The position numbers were made by a program, and so were the translations under genes. From Rhizobiaceae bacterium (GTDB lineage Bacteria; Pseudomonadota; Alphaproteobacteria; Rhizobiales; Rhizobiaceae): DNA of 64,000 nucleotides. Numbering within the stretch: position 1 is the stretch's first letter; every line of letters starts with the position of its first letter. Positions 37,801 to 49,800 of this stretch are shown here, piece after piece. The stretch lies in NCBI GenBank assembly GCA_014238155.1, contig JABABQ010000034.1:1-64000 (forward strand), given 5' to 3'. The notes beneath the pieces were generated by a model. The model did not search any database and was not told the DNA's origin. It was given only the letters and a program-made list of their open reading frames with translations.

Positions 37801-40800
37801 AGCCGTCCCCGTCGACATTTTCCGACCTCCACGTGAGGACGAATCCGCCGTCATCGGTGCCGACAATGTCGCTTGGAAATTGCTGGCCAAGGGTCGTAGT
37901 GTTGGCGTTTACCTCTCCGCCAACTGTATTTCCAACCGCATCATATACTTGAAAATGCACGCCGTATTCGCCGGGCACTCCACCTTCGGCAAAATCGAGC
38001 CAGGAGATCACAAATCCACCACCGGTTAATCCTGCAACATCGGCCCAATACTGGTGATGGTCGTCGTCGGTATTTACTCGGAATTCTGTACCAATCTTTT
38101 GCCCTGTGGAACTATACATTTGAGCGTAGATATCCCAATGCCCATTGCCGTCCTGATCCATCGAGTACCAGGTCGTGACATAGCCACCATCCTGCATTGC
38201 GTCGCTGGTGCCAAGGCGCTGACTGTTGACGGTGGTTGTAGTGACCATGTCACTGGAGCTGATACTGGAAGTACTGGTTGCGTCTATGTCGGTGGGCGCA
38301 TCATTTACCGGTATGATATTGTACGCGAAAGTGGCAGCATTTGATGTTGCGCCCTGATCATCCTGCACCGTATATGTGATATCCGTCACAGGGCCATTGT
38401 AATCTGGTTCGGGGGTAAATCGGATAACCCCGGTCACAGTATTCACATACCATGTGCCTTCTCCGGCAACTACCAGACTGTCTCCGGCGGAAGCCGTGCC
38501 ACCAATCTGAATTGTCGCCGGATCCAGGGTTCCGTCAACGTCATAGTCATCGGCCAACACATTCCGGCCGCCGGTTAAATCCTCATTTACGTTGAGAATT
38601 TCGTCGCCTGCCACGGGCGCATCGTTGACCGGATTTACTGTGATTGAAGCATAAACCGGTGTTGACGTGAGACCCTGATCGTCTTCGAGCACAACAGTAA
38701 AGGTGCGAATGCCGACAGTTGGGTCTTCTGACGCGTTGCGATAGGATAGGCTTTCCAAAATTTCTTCAGCGTCAGCAACTGTCAGCGGATCACCGGGACC
38801 GGTAAAATTAGTCAGCACGAGTTCCCGTGTGGCTGCGGTATAGACATAAGCTGCCTGAAGTCCGCTACCCAGGGTCGTCATACCGGCATTGTCACTGGCA
38901 AGGGAAAATGTTGGTGAGTTGACGGTCAGAATTTCCGATGATCCGTCAAGGACTGCATCGAGGGTTACGGTAACGCTGGCAAGCGAATCTTCCACATCTA
39001 TTGGCGCGGTGTTCAGACCAGTGATCTTGATGCTCGCCATGCCCTCGTTAAATATGGTTGTGTAATTGCTGCCACCTGTGGTGCTGTCGAGGTCGAGTGA
39101 TGGTGCGACATTTGCAGCAACAATCGACATGGAGATTGTTGCCGGGTTGGAAACTCCACCTTCATCGTCTTGCACCGTATAGCTTATATCGGTAACCGGA
39201 CCGGAATAGGCAGCTTCCGGCGTGAAGGTAATTTCTCCTGTCGCAGTGTTGACCGACCAGATGCCTTCCCCCGCCACCACAAGTGAATCGCCTGGATCTG
39301 CAGTTCCCGTGATCTGTACGGTCGCTGGCACCAGGGAACCGTCAATGTCGCTATCATTGGCCAGTACATCGATAGCTACTGAGGCGTTTTCATTCACCAT
39401 TCCGCTTTCACCCACTGCGACAGGCGCATCGTTGACGCTGATGATTGCAATTGTCGAAATTGCTGCGGGTGACTGATTGCCGTCCATGTCTTGCAGTAAA
39501 ACCACAAATTCGCGATCGATTTCGGTGGGGCTCTCTGACAGGTTTTGATATGTCAGGCTTTCTAGCGCCTCTTCGACTTGAGCGTTTGTAATCGGTGTTG
39601 CGGGTCCACTCAGGTGATTGATCAACAATTCCTTGGTGATCGCGGAATAGGAATACGAGATTGTCAGTCCACTGCCGAGCAACGTTGAACCAGAAGCATC
39701 TGTGTCAAGGTTAATACTGTCACCATTGACGGTTAAAACATCATCTGATCCGTCATGCATGTTGGCAATGACTATGGAAATAAATGAAACCGAACTTTCA
39801 GGATCCGACGAAGCCACATCGATATCTGTCACCGAAACCGCTGCGCCTCCTTCCGAAAACGATGTTGTATATCCGCTGCCCACCGCGCTGTCGTCCAGAT
39901 CAAGCGATAGCGGATTGTTTACTCCAACTATCTGATCCCAATATTCGATCAACTCGATATTGGTCAGCAGATCAGTACCCTCGGGCGAACCCGGGCGGTC
40001 ATCGCGCAGTGTGTAGGTTCCGTCAAGATTGTTGATCAACGTAAAATCGGCCCGAAAGCCATTTGCATAATATGTATCAGTGTCTGCACCACCGTCAGCC
40101 GTATCGTCTCCCATTCCACCAGCAATCAGATCGCTGTCGTCGCCACCATAAATCGTATCATCGCCAGCTTCGCCACGAAGATTGTCATTGCCCTGTTCAC
40201 CGGTGATGATGTCGTCACCATCTCCGGTGCGAATGGTATCATTGCCGTCACCGCCGGAGATATCATCGACGGCAACCTGAGTAGAATCATTGTCAAATAC
40301 ATCATCTCCGGCACCAAGTTCGACCGTGGTACCCGCGTTGAGGCCGAATATCCGGTCGTCATGATCACTGCCGACCACTCGTTCGACACTGACATAGGTG
40401 TCGCTTGCAGCTTCGCCGGTCTGTCCTCCGGGGCCACCGCTGGCATATGCCCCGTCAATGCCAAACGCATCCGCGGTGGTCAATAACAAGTCAACGCCAG
40501 ACGTCGCATTGGCATAAGAGGCCGTATCAAAACCGCTGCCGCCATTAATCAGATCAGCGCCCGCTCCCCCCTCAAGAGTGTCGTCACCGTCTTCACCAAA
40601 CAGGCTGTCATTGCCTGCGCCGCCAGATAAATAGTCGTCACCACCCCCCGTGCGAATTGTATCTGAACCAAATCCACCAAGAACCGTATCGATGCCGGTT
40701 GAAGATGCATCATTATCAAAATCATCATCGCCATAGCCGAGGCTGGCGGACATGCCAGTAGCGGTGCCGTAGAATGCGTCGTCGAAATCGGAGCCTTCCA

Positions 40801-43800
40801 CCCGTTCAAAAGAGGAATAAGTGTCGCCGGCAGCGTCACCAGTCTTGCCACCCGCTGTCGAGCTGGCAAAAGCACCTGCAATGCCTCCCGCATCGGAATC
40901 TTCAAACAATGCCGCTACACCGCTGGTGGCCGAAATAAATGATACGACATCCACTCCATCTCCACCGTCCAGACTGTCGGCGCCGCTGCCACCATCAATC
41001 CAGTCGTCGCCGTCACCACCCGAAACAATATCATCCCCGCTGCCGCCTGAAACAATATCGGCACCGGCTGTGGATTTGGTTTTGACGATAACGCTCACCA
41101 CTTCACTGCCGTTGCCGCCACCTGTTACATCAGCCCAGTCGTCGGTTTCCCAGCTGATCATGACGTTGCCATCGATCATCAGCGTCGCGGTCAGCGGCGG
41201 CATGTCTATCGCGTTGTCGCCCTCCACCGGATAGCTGCCAATATCAAGTTGGGGTCCGGATTTGCTACCATCGCTGTTTAACAACTGCGCCTGGACCACC
41301 ATGCCCGACACATCATCGAAATCGCCACGTTTGTACCAGGTAGCGAGTATCCGGCCGTCGCCCAGTGCGACCAGAACAGGTGCCGATAATTTCGAACCCG
41401 TTGGGTCACTGATCTGCAAGTCTGCGCCGACGATATGGGTAGAGACATCAATCAGATTTGCAACAATGTCCGATCCGAGGCTGTTATCTTCCAACCACGA
41501 AACCAAAATGTCCCCATTGGCGTTCTTAACAGCCGTTAGTGGTGGCATATCGTAACTGGCACTGCCTTCAATGTGAGCTGACCCAATATCGATTTCTGGC
41601 CCGTCAAGGTCTCCTCCGGCGTCAACAAAACGCCCTTTGAGCGTCATATCAGCGTCATTGTCGTTCCATGAGTCACTATAATAGACGAGGAAAACACCAC
41701 CATCGTCCAAAGCTACGGCAACCGGAGGTGACTGATGTCCAGTTGAATAGTCGTTGATAATCGTTTCTTCACCGGCAATGCCGGTTGCCGGATTGACAAG
41801 CACGCCGATGACAGCGCTACCGCTGCCATCTACGTTATCATCGCCAAAGGATGCCCAACTGACATAGACGCTGCCTGTGGTCAAAACGACACTGGTCAAT
41901 GGCGGCATATCAATAAAATCGATGCCGGTGACCCCGAATGAACCGATATCAAACTCCGGTGTTGTCACCGTTCCGTCAGGATTGACAATGCGTCCATGGA
42001 CCTGGGCATTGGTTCCGCCATCGCGGCCTTCATCGAACCACACAACCATGGCGCGGCCATCGTCCATGGCGGTAACCGAGGTGCCGGATTGTGGTCCCGC
42101 CGAGGTCTGGTTAATCAGGAAAGGTAGGCCGGGGCCACCGCCAGTTGTATCTACGACGACACCGAATATTGCTTCACTGTCACCATCCTGGTCGTGCTGA
42201 CTTTCTGTCACCCAGGTGACCAATACATCACCGGTTGCCAGCAGAGTGGAGTTCAACACCGGCATATCGTGCAGATCGCGGCCCTCGACTTCAATATTGG
42301 AGAACTCAAACTGTGATCCGTCGAGCGTGCCATCTGCATTGACGAATTGTCCTTGCACCCGCGCTTGATGATCGTTGTTCTCCTGCGCCTGGTCGTACCA
42401 GGTTACCAATGTGCGCCCATCGGCCAGGGTGACCACGGTCGGACCGGACTGATTGCCAGTCAGATCGGTGTTGATTATGTGCTGGACCGGATCCACCAGG
42501 TCAGTGGCCTGGCTTTCGCGGTCAGCAAATATCACATCATCGCCTGCGCCACCTTCAATCGTGTCCGAACCATCCTGGCCATGAATCGCGTCATTGCCAC
42601 CATTTCCGTAAATGATGTCATCATCACCAAGACCGAAAATGAACTCGCCTTCAACTGTACCGACCAGGGTATCGGGATTTGGCGTTCCGACAATCTGCGT
42701 CGATGTGCCGCCAATGAAACCGCTGTCATTGAGCACGGCAATTGTCACGTTTTCAGAATAGGTCAGTCCGCCTTCATCGGTCACTTCGATTATGATCGTA
42801 TGGAAGGGATCGGTGGCGAAATCCATCGTAGCGCCGGAGGCAACAACAAGTTGATCTCCATTGATTTCGAAATTGCCTGATGGGTCACTGGTGATTGCGT
42901 AGGTAAAACTCTCGTTGAAGTTGGGGTCCACCGCTGAGAGTGCAGCAACAAAACTGCCATCAGGGGCATTTTGAAATATGCCAAGGGTGGATTCCGGTGT
43001 GCTGGTTGTGAAACCGCCACCAGTTGCCTGGCCCAAATTGAGATTGTTGCCCCCTGCAACGTCGATGATTTGTGATCCGCCACCTTCACCAAATTGCCAG
43101 TTGGCCACCAACCCGTCTTCGGTCGGTGCAACCGATTCTCCGGCATTCAGCGCGATTTCGGTCGCGGTTCGCAGATCGTCAAAAATGCGAATATCGTAAT
43201 ATGTTCCGGTAAATACCTGATCGGTTTCAAAGCTGCCGCCGGCGGTATCCTGATCGATGCCAATAACCAAATTGCCGCCAATATTCAGGCTGCTGCCGTT
43301 GGCGAGACCAGTGCCGTTGTCCAATCTGACACCGTCAATATACATCTCCCAGACGCCACCAAAACTGGTCCAGGCGAAAGAAATTGTATGTACATTTCCA
43401 TCCAGCAATGGGCTGGCATCCCAAGACGGGAAGGCATTCTGCCCATCAATTCGCGCACGAATTTGCGGCGAACCATTGGGGTCAACAATGCGAAAGTCAA
43501 ACTGGTCTGAGGTACCGACCAGATAGTTCAGCATCGGTAGGTCAGTCAGACCGGAATAGTCCTGAACTGCAAATTGCGCTTCAACCGTCAATGTGGTCAT
43601 GCCGCCAAACAAAGCCGAGCTGTCATCGGGCGAGTAATAAGCCGCATTGCCACCATCGTGATTGATCGACGTGCCGTTGGTGCCAATCGCATGAATGTCG
43701 GTCGGCGCCAGATTGTCGACTTCGTTGAGCACATCGATGTTGACTATCTGGCTGGTGGTCAGCCCGCCGCTGTCCTGCGCTTCAACCGTAATTGCATGGA

Positions 43801-46800
43801 GCTGTTGTGTGTCATAATCGAGGGCGGCACCGGACGCCACACGCAGCTCATTGCCCACTATTTCGAAAAAACCTGACGGGTCACTTGTTATTGAAAAGGT
43901 GTGAGAATCTCCGACATCGACATCGCTAGCAGTGAGAGTAGCGACGACGGTACCATCGGCAGAGGCTTCGCTCAATCCGACCATCGAAACTGGCACACTC
44001 GGGATAAATCCGGCACCTGCCGCTTGGTTCAATATAAGATTGTTGCCCGAAACCACATCAACGATATCATCGGTTTCGTCTGCCCCGAACTGCCAATTGG
44101 CGATCATATTTGGGGATGAAGGCGGCAATGTCGCGTTGACCCCTGATAATATCTCAGTCGGTGTCCGCACGTCGTTAAACAGACGGATGTCATAGATTGT
44201 GCCAGAAAAACCTTCTGCAGGGACAAGTCCACCGCCAAGAGTATCCTGATCTTTGCCAAAGATGAGCACGCCACCGGGGTTTAGGGTTGTGCCCACCTCA
44301 TGGCCGGTTCCGCTGATAACCTCAACTCCGTCCATAAAGAAGGACCAATCGCCAGCGCTGTTTGACCAAGCGAAGGATACGGTGTGCTGTGCTCCATCCA
44401 GCAATTCAGCGGCATTCCAAGGGGTTGATATCTGGTTCTCGTTGATTTCGAAAACCACAACCGGTGAGGCACTGTTTGGGTTCAAGATAGCCAACTGGAT
44501 ATCGTCTGATGGGCCACCTGAGTGATAGCTGAACAGCTCGACAGTTGTCAGACCTGTCGTGTCATCAATGGCAAATTGAGTTTCGATGGTGAAGGCATCT
44601 AAACCGCCCATCAGCGCGCTACCGTCAGCCGCCTGATAGTAGGCCGCATTGCCACCATCGGTGTTGATTGCCGTGCCGCGATTAGCAGTGAATTGAATAT
44701 CGGACGGAGCTTCGTTGAGGTTGTTGACCACAATTGTAAAGTTTTCCGAATAAGTCAGCCCGCCGGAATCGGTAACTTCAACGGTAACGTCATGACTTGT
44801 TGCCGTTTCAAAATCGATATTTGCACCGGATTTGACGACTATCTGGTTGCCAATGATCTCAAAGAAACCTGAAGCATCGCTGGTCAGCGCATAGGTGAAA
44901 CTGTCGCCCGTGTCCGGATCAATCGTGGCCATTGAGGTGGCGACGCTGCCCGGTGTTGAATTCTCATCAACTCCACCGGCCGTAAAAGTCATGTCGGTGG
45001 GTGCGTCATTCATCGCCTGCACGGTCACGACGGCAACTGTGGGTGGCGATGTCAGCCCACCTGAGTCCTCCAGCAAAATGGTGAACCGGCGGTCCGCTGT
45101 GGTTGGCGCATCGGATAGGTTCTCGTATGCAAGTGCTTCGATCGCCTCTTGCACGTCGGCGCTTGTCAGCGGTGTGCCGGCACCACCGATATGAGTGATA
45201 ATCAGCTCCCTGGTGGCGGCAGTGTAGGTATAGGCAATCTGCAATCCGCTGCCCAATGTTGTAGACCCGGAACTGTCAGCATTTAGCGCGAAAGTTGGGG
45301 CATTCACCGTAAGCATTTCAGCCGCCCCGTCGGGCAGCGCATCGAGCGTAATGATGATCCGGGAAAGGCTGTTCTCAGGATCAAGTACCAAAACGTTTGC
45401 GCTCGCAACCGCGACAGAACCTGCGTCTTCGATAAATGTGCTGCTGCTTCCAATTCCGACAACACCGCTATCCAGATCCAGATCGGGTGCATCATTGGTA
45501 TCGGTAATTGTCACCGAAATGTTTGAGGCATTTGACGTGGCGCCTAAATCATCTCGAACGGTATAGGTAATATCGGTCACGGCGCCGATATAATCTGGCT
45601 CTGGCGTAAACGTGATTTCACCCGTAACAGAATTAACCGACCAGGTTCCTTCGCCAACGACGATCAATGGATCGCCAGCAAGAGCGGTTCCAGTGATCTG
45701 AACCGTTGCCGGATCGAGGGAGCCGTCTATATCTGAATCATTGGAAAGAACATCGATCACCACCGATCCGTCTTCGAGCACCACATCAGCATCATCAGTT
45801 GTGACCGGTGCATCGTTGACCGACGTGATCGAAACGGAAACGGCAGCCGGATTGGACACTGCGCCGCTATCGTCCATTACCGTATATGTGATGTCACTGA
45901 CCGGGCCATCATAGTCGGCTTCCGGTGCAAAGCTGATTTCCCCGGTGACTAGATTGACACTCCAGGTGCCTTCACCCGGTACAACCAGCGAGTCACCTGC
46001 GGATGCGGTGCCGGTAATCTGAACCGTGGCAGGGTCCAGCGATCCATCAATATCGACGTCATTGACCAGAATATCGATGGCAATTATTGAGTCTTCCGCG
46101 ACACTGGCGCTGTCGGCAACAGCATTTGGGGCATCGTTGACCGCAGTGATGGAAACTGACACCGTTGCCGGATTGCTGATGAGTCCAGCAGTGTCCCGCA
46201 AAGTATAGGTTATATCACTGACCGGACCGGTGAAATCCGATTCCGGGGTAAACGTGATTTCACCCGTGATGGAATTAACAGACCAGGTTCCCTCACCGGC
46301 AACCACGAGTGGATCACCTGCAAAAGCAGTTCCAATGATCTGCACCGTTGTCGGATCAACTAGATTGTCGATATCGCTGTCATTGGCCAGAACATCGATC
46401 GCCACAGATCCGTCTTCGGTCACATTGTCGGAATCATCTGCGGCAACTGGGGCGTCGTTGACCGGGGCGATTGACACAGCAACAGTGGCCGGATTGGACA
46501 CTGCACCGCTATCGTCCATCACCGTATAGGTGATGTCACTGACCGGACCATCATAGTCGGATTCCGGTGTAAAACTGATTTCCCCGGTGATTAGATTGAC
46601 GCTCCAGGTGCCTTCACCCGGTACAACCAGCGGATCACCTGCCGACGCGGTACCGGTAATCTGAACAGTGGCTGGGTCCAGCGAGCCATCAATATCGACG
46701 TCATTGGCCAGAGTATCGATGGCAATTATTGAGTCTTCCGTCACACTATCGCTGTCGGAAATTGCATTTGGTGCATCGTTGACCGGAGTAATGGAAACCG

Positions 46801-49800
46801 ACACCGTCGCCTGATTGCTGATGAGTCCACCAGTATCGCGCACAGTATAGTTGATATCGCTTACCGGACCGGCAAAATCCGCCTCCGGAGTAAACGTGAT
46901 TTCACCCGTGATAGAATTTACAGACCAGGTTCCCTCCCCGGCAACTACCAGTGGATCACCTGCAAGTGCGGTTCCGGTGATCTGCACCGTCGTTGGATCA
47001 ATTAAACTGTCGAGATCGCTGTCATTGGCCAGAACATCGATCACCACAGATCCGTCTTCGGTCACATTGTCGGAATCATCTGCAGCAACCGGGGGATCGT
47101 TGACCGACGTGATCGATACGGAAACTATGGCCGGATTGGACAACGCACCGCTGCTATCCATGACCGTATAGGTGATGTCCGTGACTATACCCGTATATTC
47201 AGCTTCCGGTGTAAAGCTGATCTCGCCAGTGATAACATTGACGCTCCAGGTGCCTTCGCCCGGTACAACCATCGGATCTCCGGCCGATGCGGTGCCGGCA
47301 ATCTGAACAGTGGCGGGGTTCAGACTGTCATCCACGTCATTATCATTGCCTAAAACATTGATGGTTACCGAACCATCTTCAGTGACCGTGTTTGCATCGT
47401 TATTGGCGACAGGAGCATCGTTTATTGCAGCTACAAAAATCAACTTTGTGCCTGAAGTCGCACCCCCATTTCCGTCATCAATGGTGTAAGTAATTGTATC
47501 AACACCATTAAAATTCAGATCAGGCGTATAGTTGAGCGTACCGTCGGGGTTAACCGATACAGTACCATTAAGAGCTGCAGGCCCCGTGACTGTTAAAACA
47601 TCCCCATCGATATCACTGGCGTGGGAGAGCACGCCTAAGCTGATCGACGCTGTGTCTTCGTCAGTGCTGCCCAACGGAGGAGAACCGGCATCCGGATCGT
47701 CGTTAACCGGAGCAACAATCACGTCCAGGGAGCCTGAATTAGTGCCTCCGTTACCGTCCGACAATTGATAGGTAATGGTGTCGATGCCGTTGTAGTTGGG
47801 GTTTGGAGTATAATTCAGACTGCCATCCGGATTGATCGTGACGACCCCATTGACCGCAGAAGCACCAGTTACGGAGACTGTGTCACCATCCACATCCGCA
47901 GCAAATGACAGCACATCAATATTGTTGACGGCCAAATCTTCGTTGGTGCCAGAATCGGGCACTGTTCCGGTATTCGGATTATCATTGACCGACGTGATGC
48001 TAACAGAAACTGAAATCGGGTTACTGATCAGGCCTTCGTTGTCGTGCACGGTGTAGGTAATGTCGCTCACCGGGCCGATAAAGTCGGCTTCCGGCGCGAA
48101 GGAGATCTCGCCAGTTATCGTGTTGACGCTCCAAACTCCCTCACCAGCGACTGACAATGGATCACCAGCCAGGGCAGTGCCAGAAATTTGTACAGTGGCA
48201 GGGTCAAGCGTGCCATCAAGATCGCTGTCATTGGCAAGAACGTCGATGCTGACTATGCCATCTTCAAGGACGTTGGTGCTGTCGGCCACTGCGACGGGCG
48301 CGTCGTTGACCGGCACGATCGAGACCGACACTGTAGCAGTATTGCTGGTCAGGCCTCCGTCATCGCGAACGCTGTAGGTAATATCCGTGACCGGGCCGGC
48401 ATAATCAGTTTCCGGGATAAATGTGATTTCGCCGGTGATGGAATTTACGCTCCACACGCCTTCTCCTGACACGGTCAACGGGTCGCCTGCAGAAGCTGTT
48501 CCCGAAATTTGAACAGTCGCAGGATCTAGCGTGCCATCGAGATCGCTGTCATTAGCCAGAACATCAATGACAACGACACCGTCTTCATTGACGCCGACCG
48601 AATTATCATTGGCGACCGGCGCATCATTAACCGCTGAAATGGATACCGACATCGTTGCAGCGTTGCTGGCCAGGCCACTATCATCCTGAACGGTATAGGT
48701 AATGTCGGCGACGGGACCTGTATAATCAGTCTCAGGCACGAATGTGATTTCACCTGTTACGGCGTTGACACTCCAGACCCCCTCACCCGGCACGGTCAAC
48801 GGGTCCCCAGCAGCAATTGTCCCAACTATCTGCACCGTTGTCGGGTCAATTAGGCCATCCAGATCGGTGTCATTGGAAACTACGTTCAGCGTCACAGAGC
48901 TGTCTTCAATCACGAAAGCTGAGTTTGCGTCTGCAACAGGTGCATCGTTTACCGGTGAAATTGATATAGAAACCGAAAATGGGTTGCTGGTCTCACCCGC
49001 ATCGTCCTGAACAATGTAACTGATTGGTGTGACTGGACCATCGTAGTCCGCTTGGGGAGTGAATGTGATCCAGCCGGTCGCCAGATTTACACTCCAGTTG
49101 CCCTCACCTGGCACCATCAATGGATCACCCGGCGCGCCAGTGCCAACAATTTGCACTGACCCGGGATTTATTAGCCCGTCAATATCACTGTCATTGGCAA
49201 GTATATCAATTGATATTGACCCGTCTTCAACGACCGTAGCGGAATCGGCCACGGGTCTTGGAGCATCATTAACGGCGGCAATGGTAACCGTGTAATTACC
49301 GAAATCGACACCGCCGTTACCGTCGCTGATTGCGTAGGTTACCGTGTCTGACCCGTTAAAATCAGCGTTTGGGTTGTAAGTGATGGTCTGATCAGCGTTG
49401 ATGGTCACAACGCCGTTGCTGGCCGAAACAGACGAAACAACCAGCACATCGCCATCCACATCGCTAGCCGCGCTGACCACACCGGTTGTGACGGGCGAAT
49501 CTTCGCTGGTTGTCTGCATGGTCATTGACCCGGCCTGCGGAGCGTCGTTTACCGGTACAATCGTCATACCCAACGAACCTGTTGCGCTGTTTCCTGCAGC
49601 GTCGACAATTGTGTAGGCGATCGTATCCGGCCCATTATAGTTGAGATCCGGCGTATAGCTGAGCGTGTTGTCGCCGTTGATAAATACATTGCCGTGCTCG
49701 GCCGCAGCCCCTGTAACGGAAAGATTATCTCCTTCTGTGTCAAATGCCGCTGCCAGCACGTCAATATTGGTGTTGGTATGGTCCTCAGGCAAGACTATTG

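Noticed and set aside
45490-49250. Regular repeats as a CRISPR array
   Set aside because: The repeats are 321-bp coding modules without short unique spacers and lie in one open reading frame.
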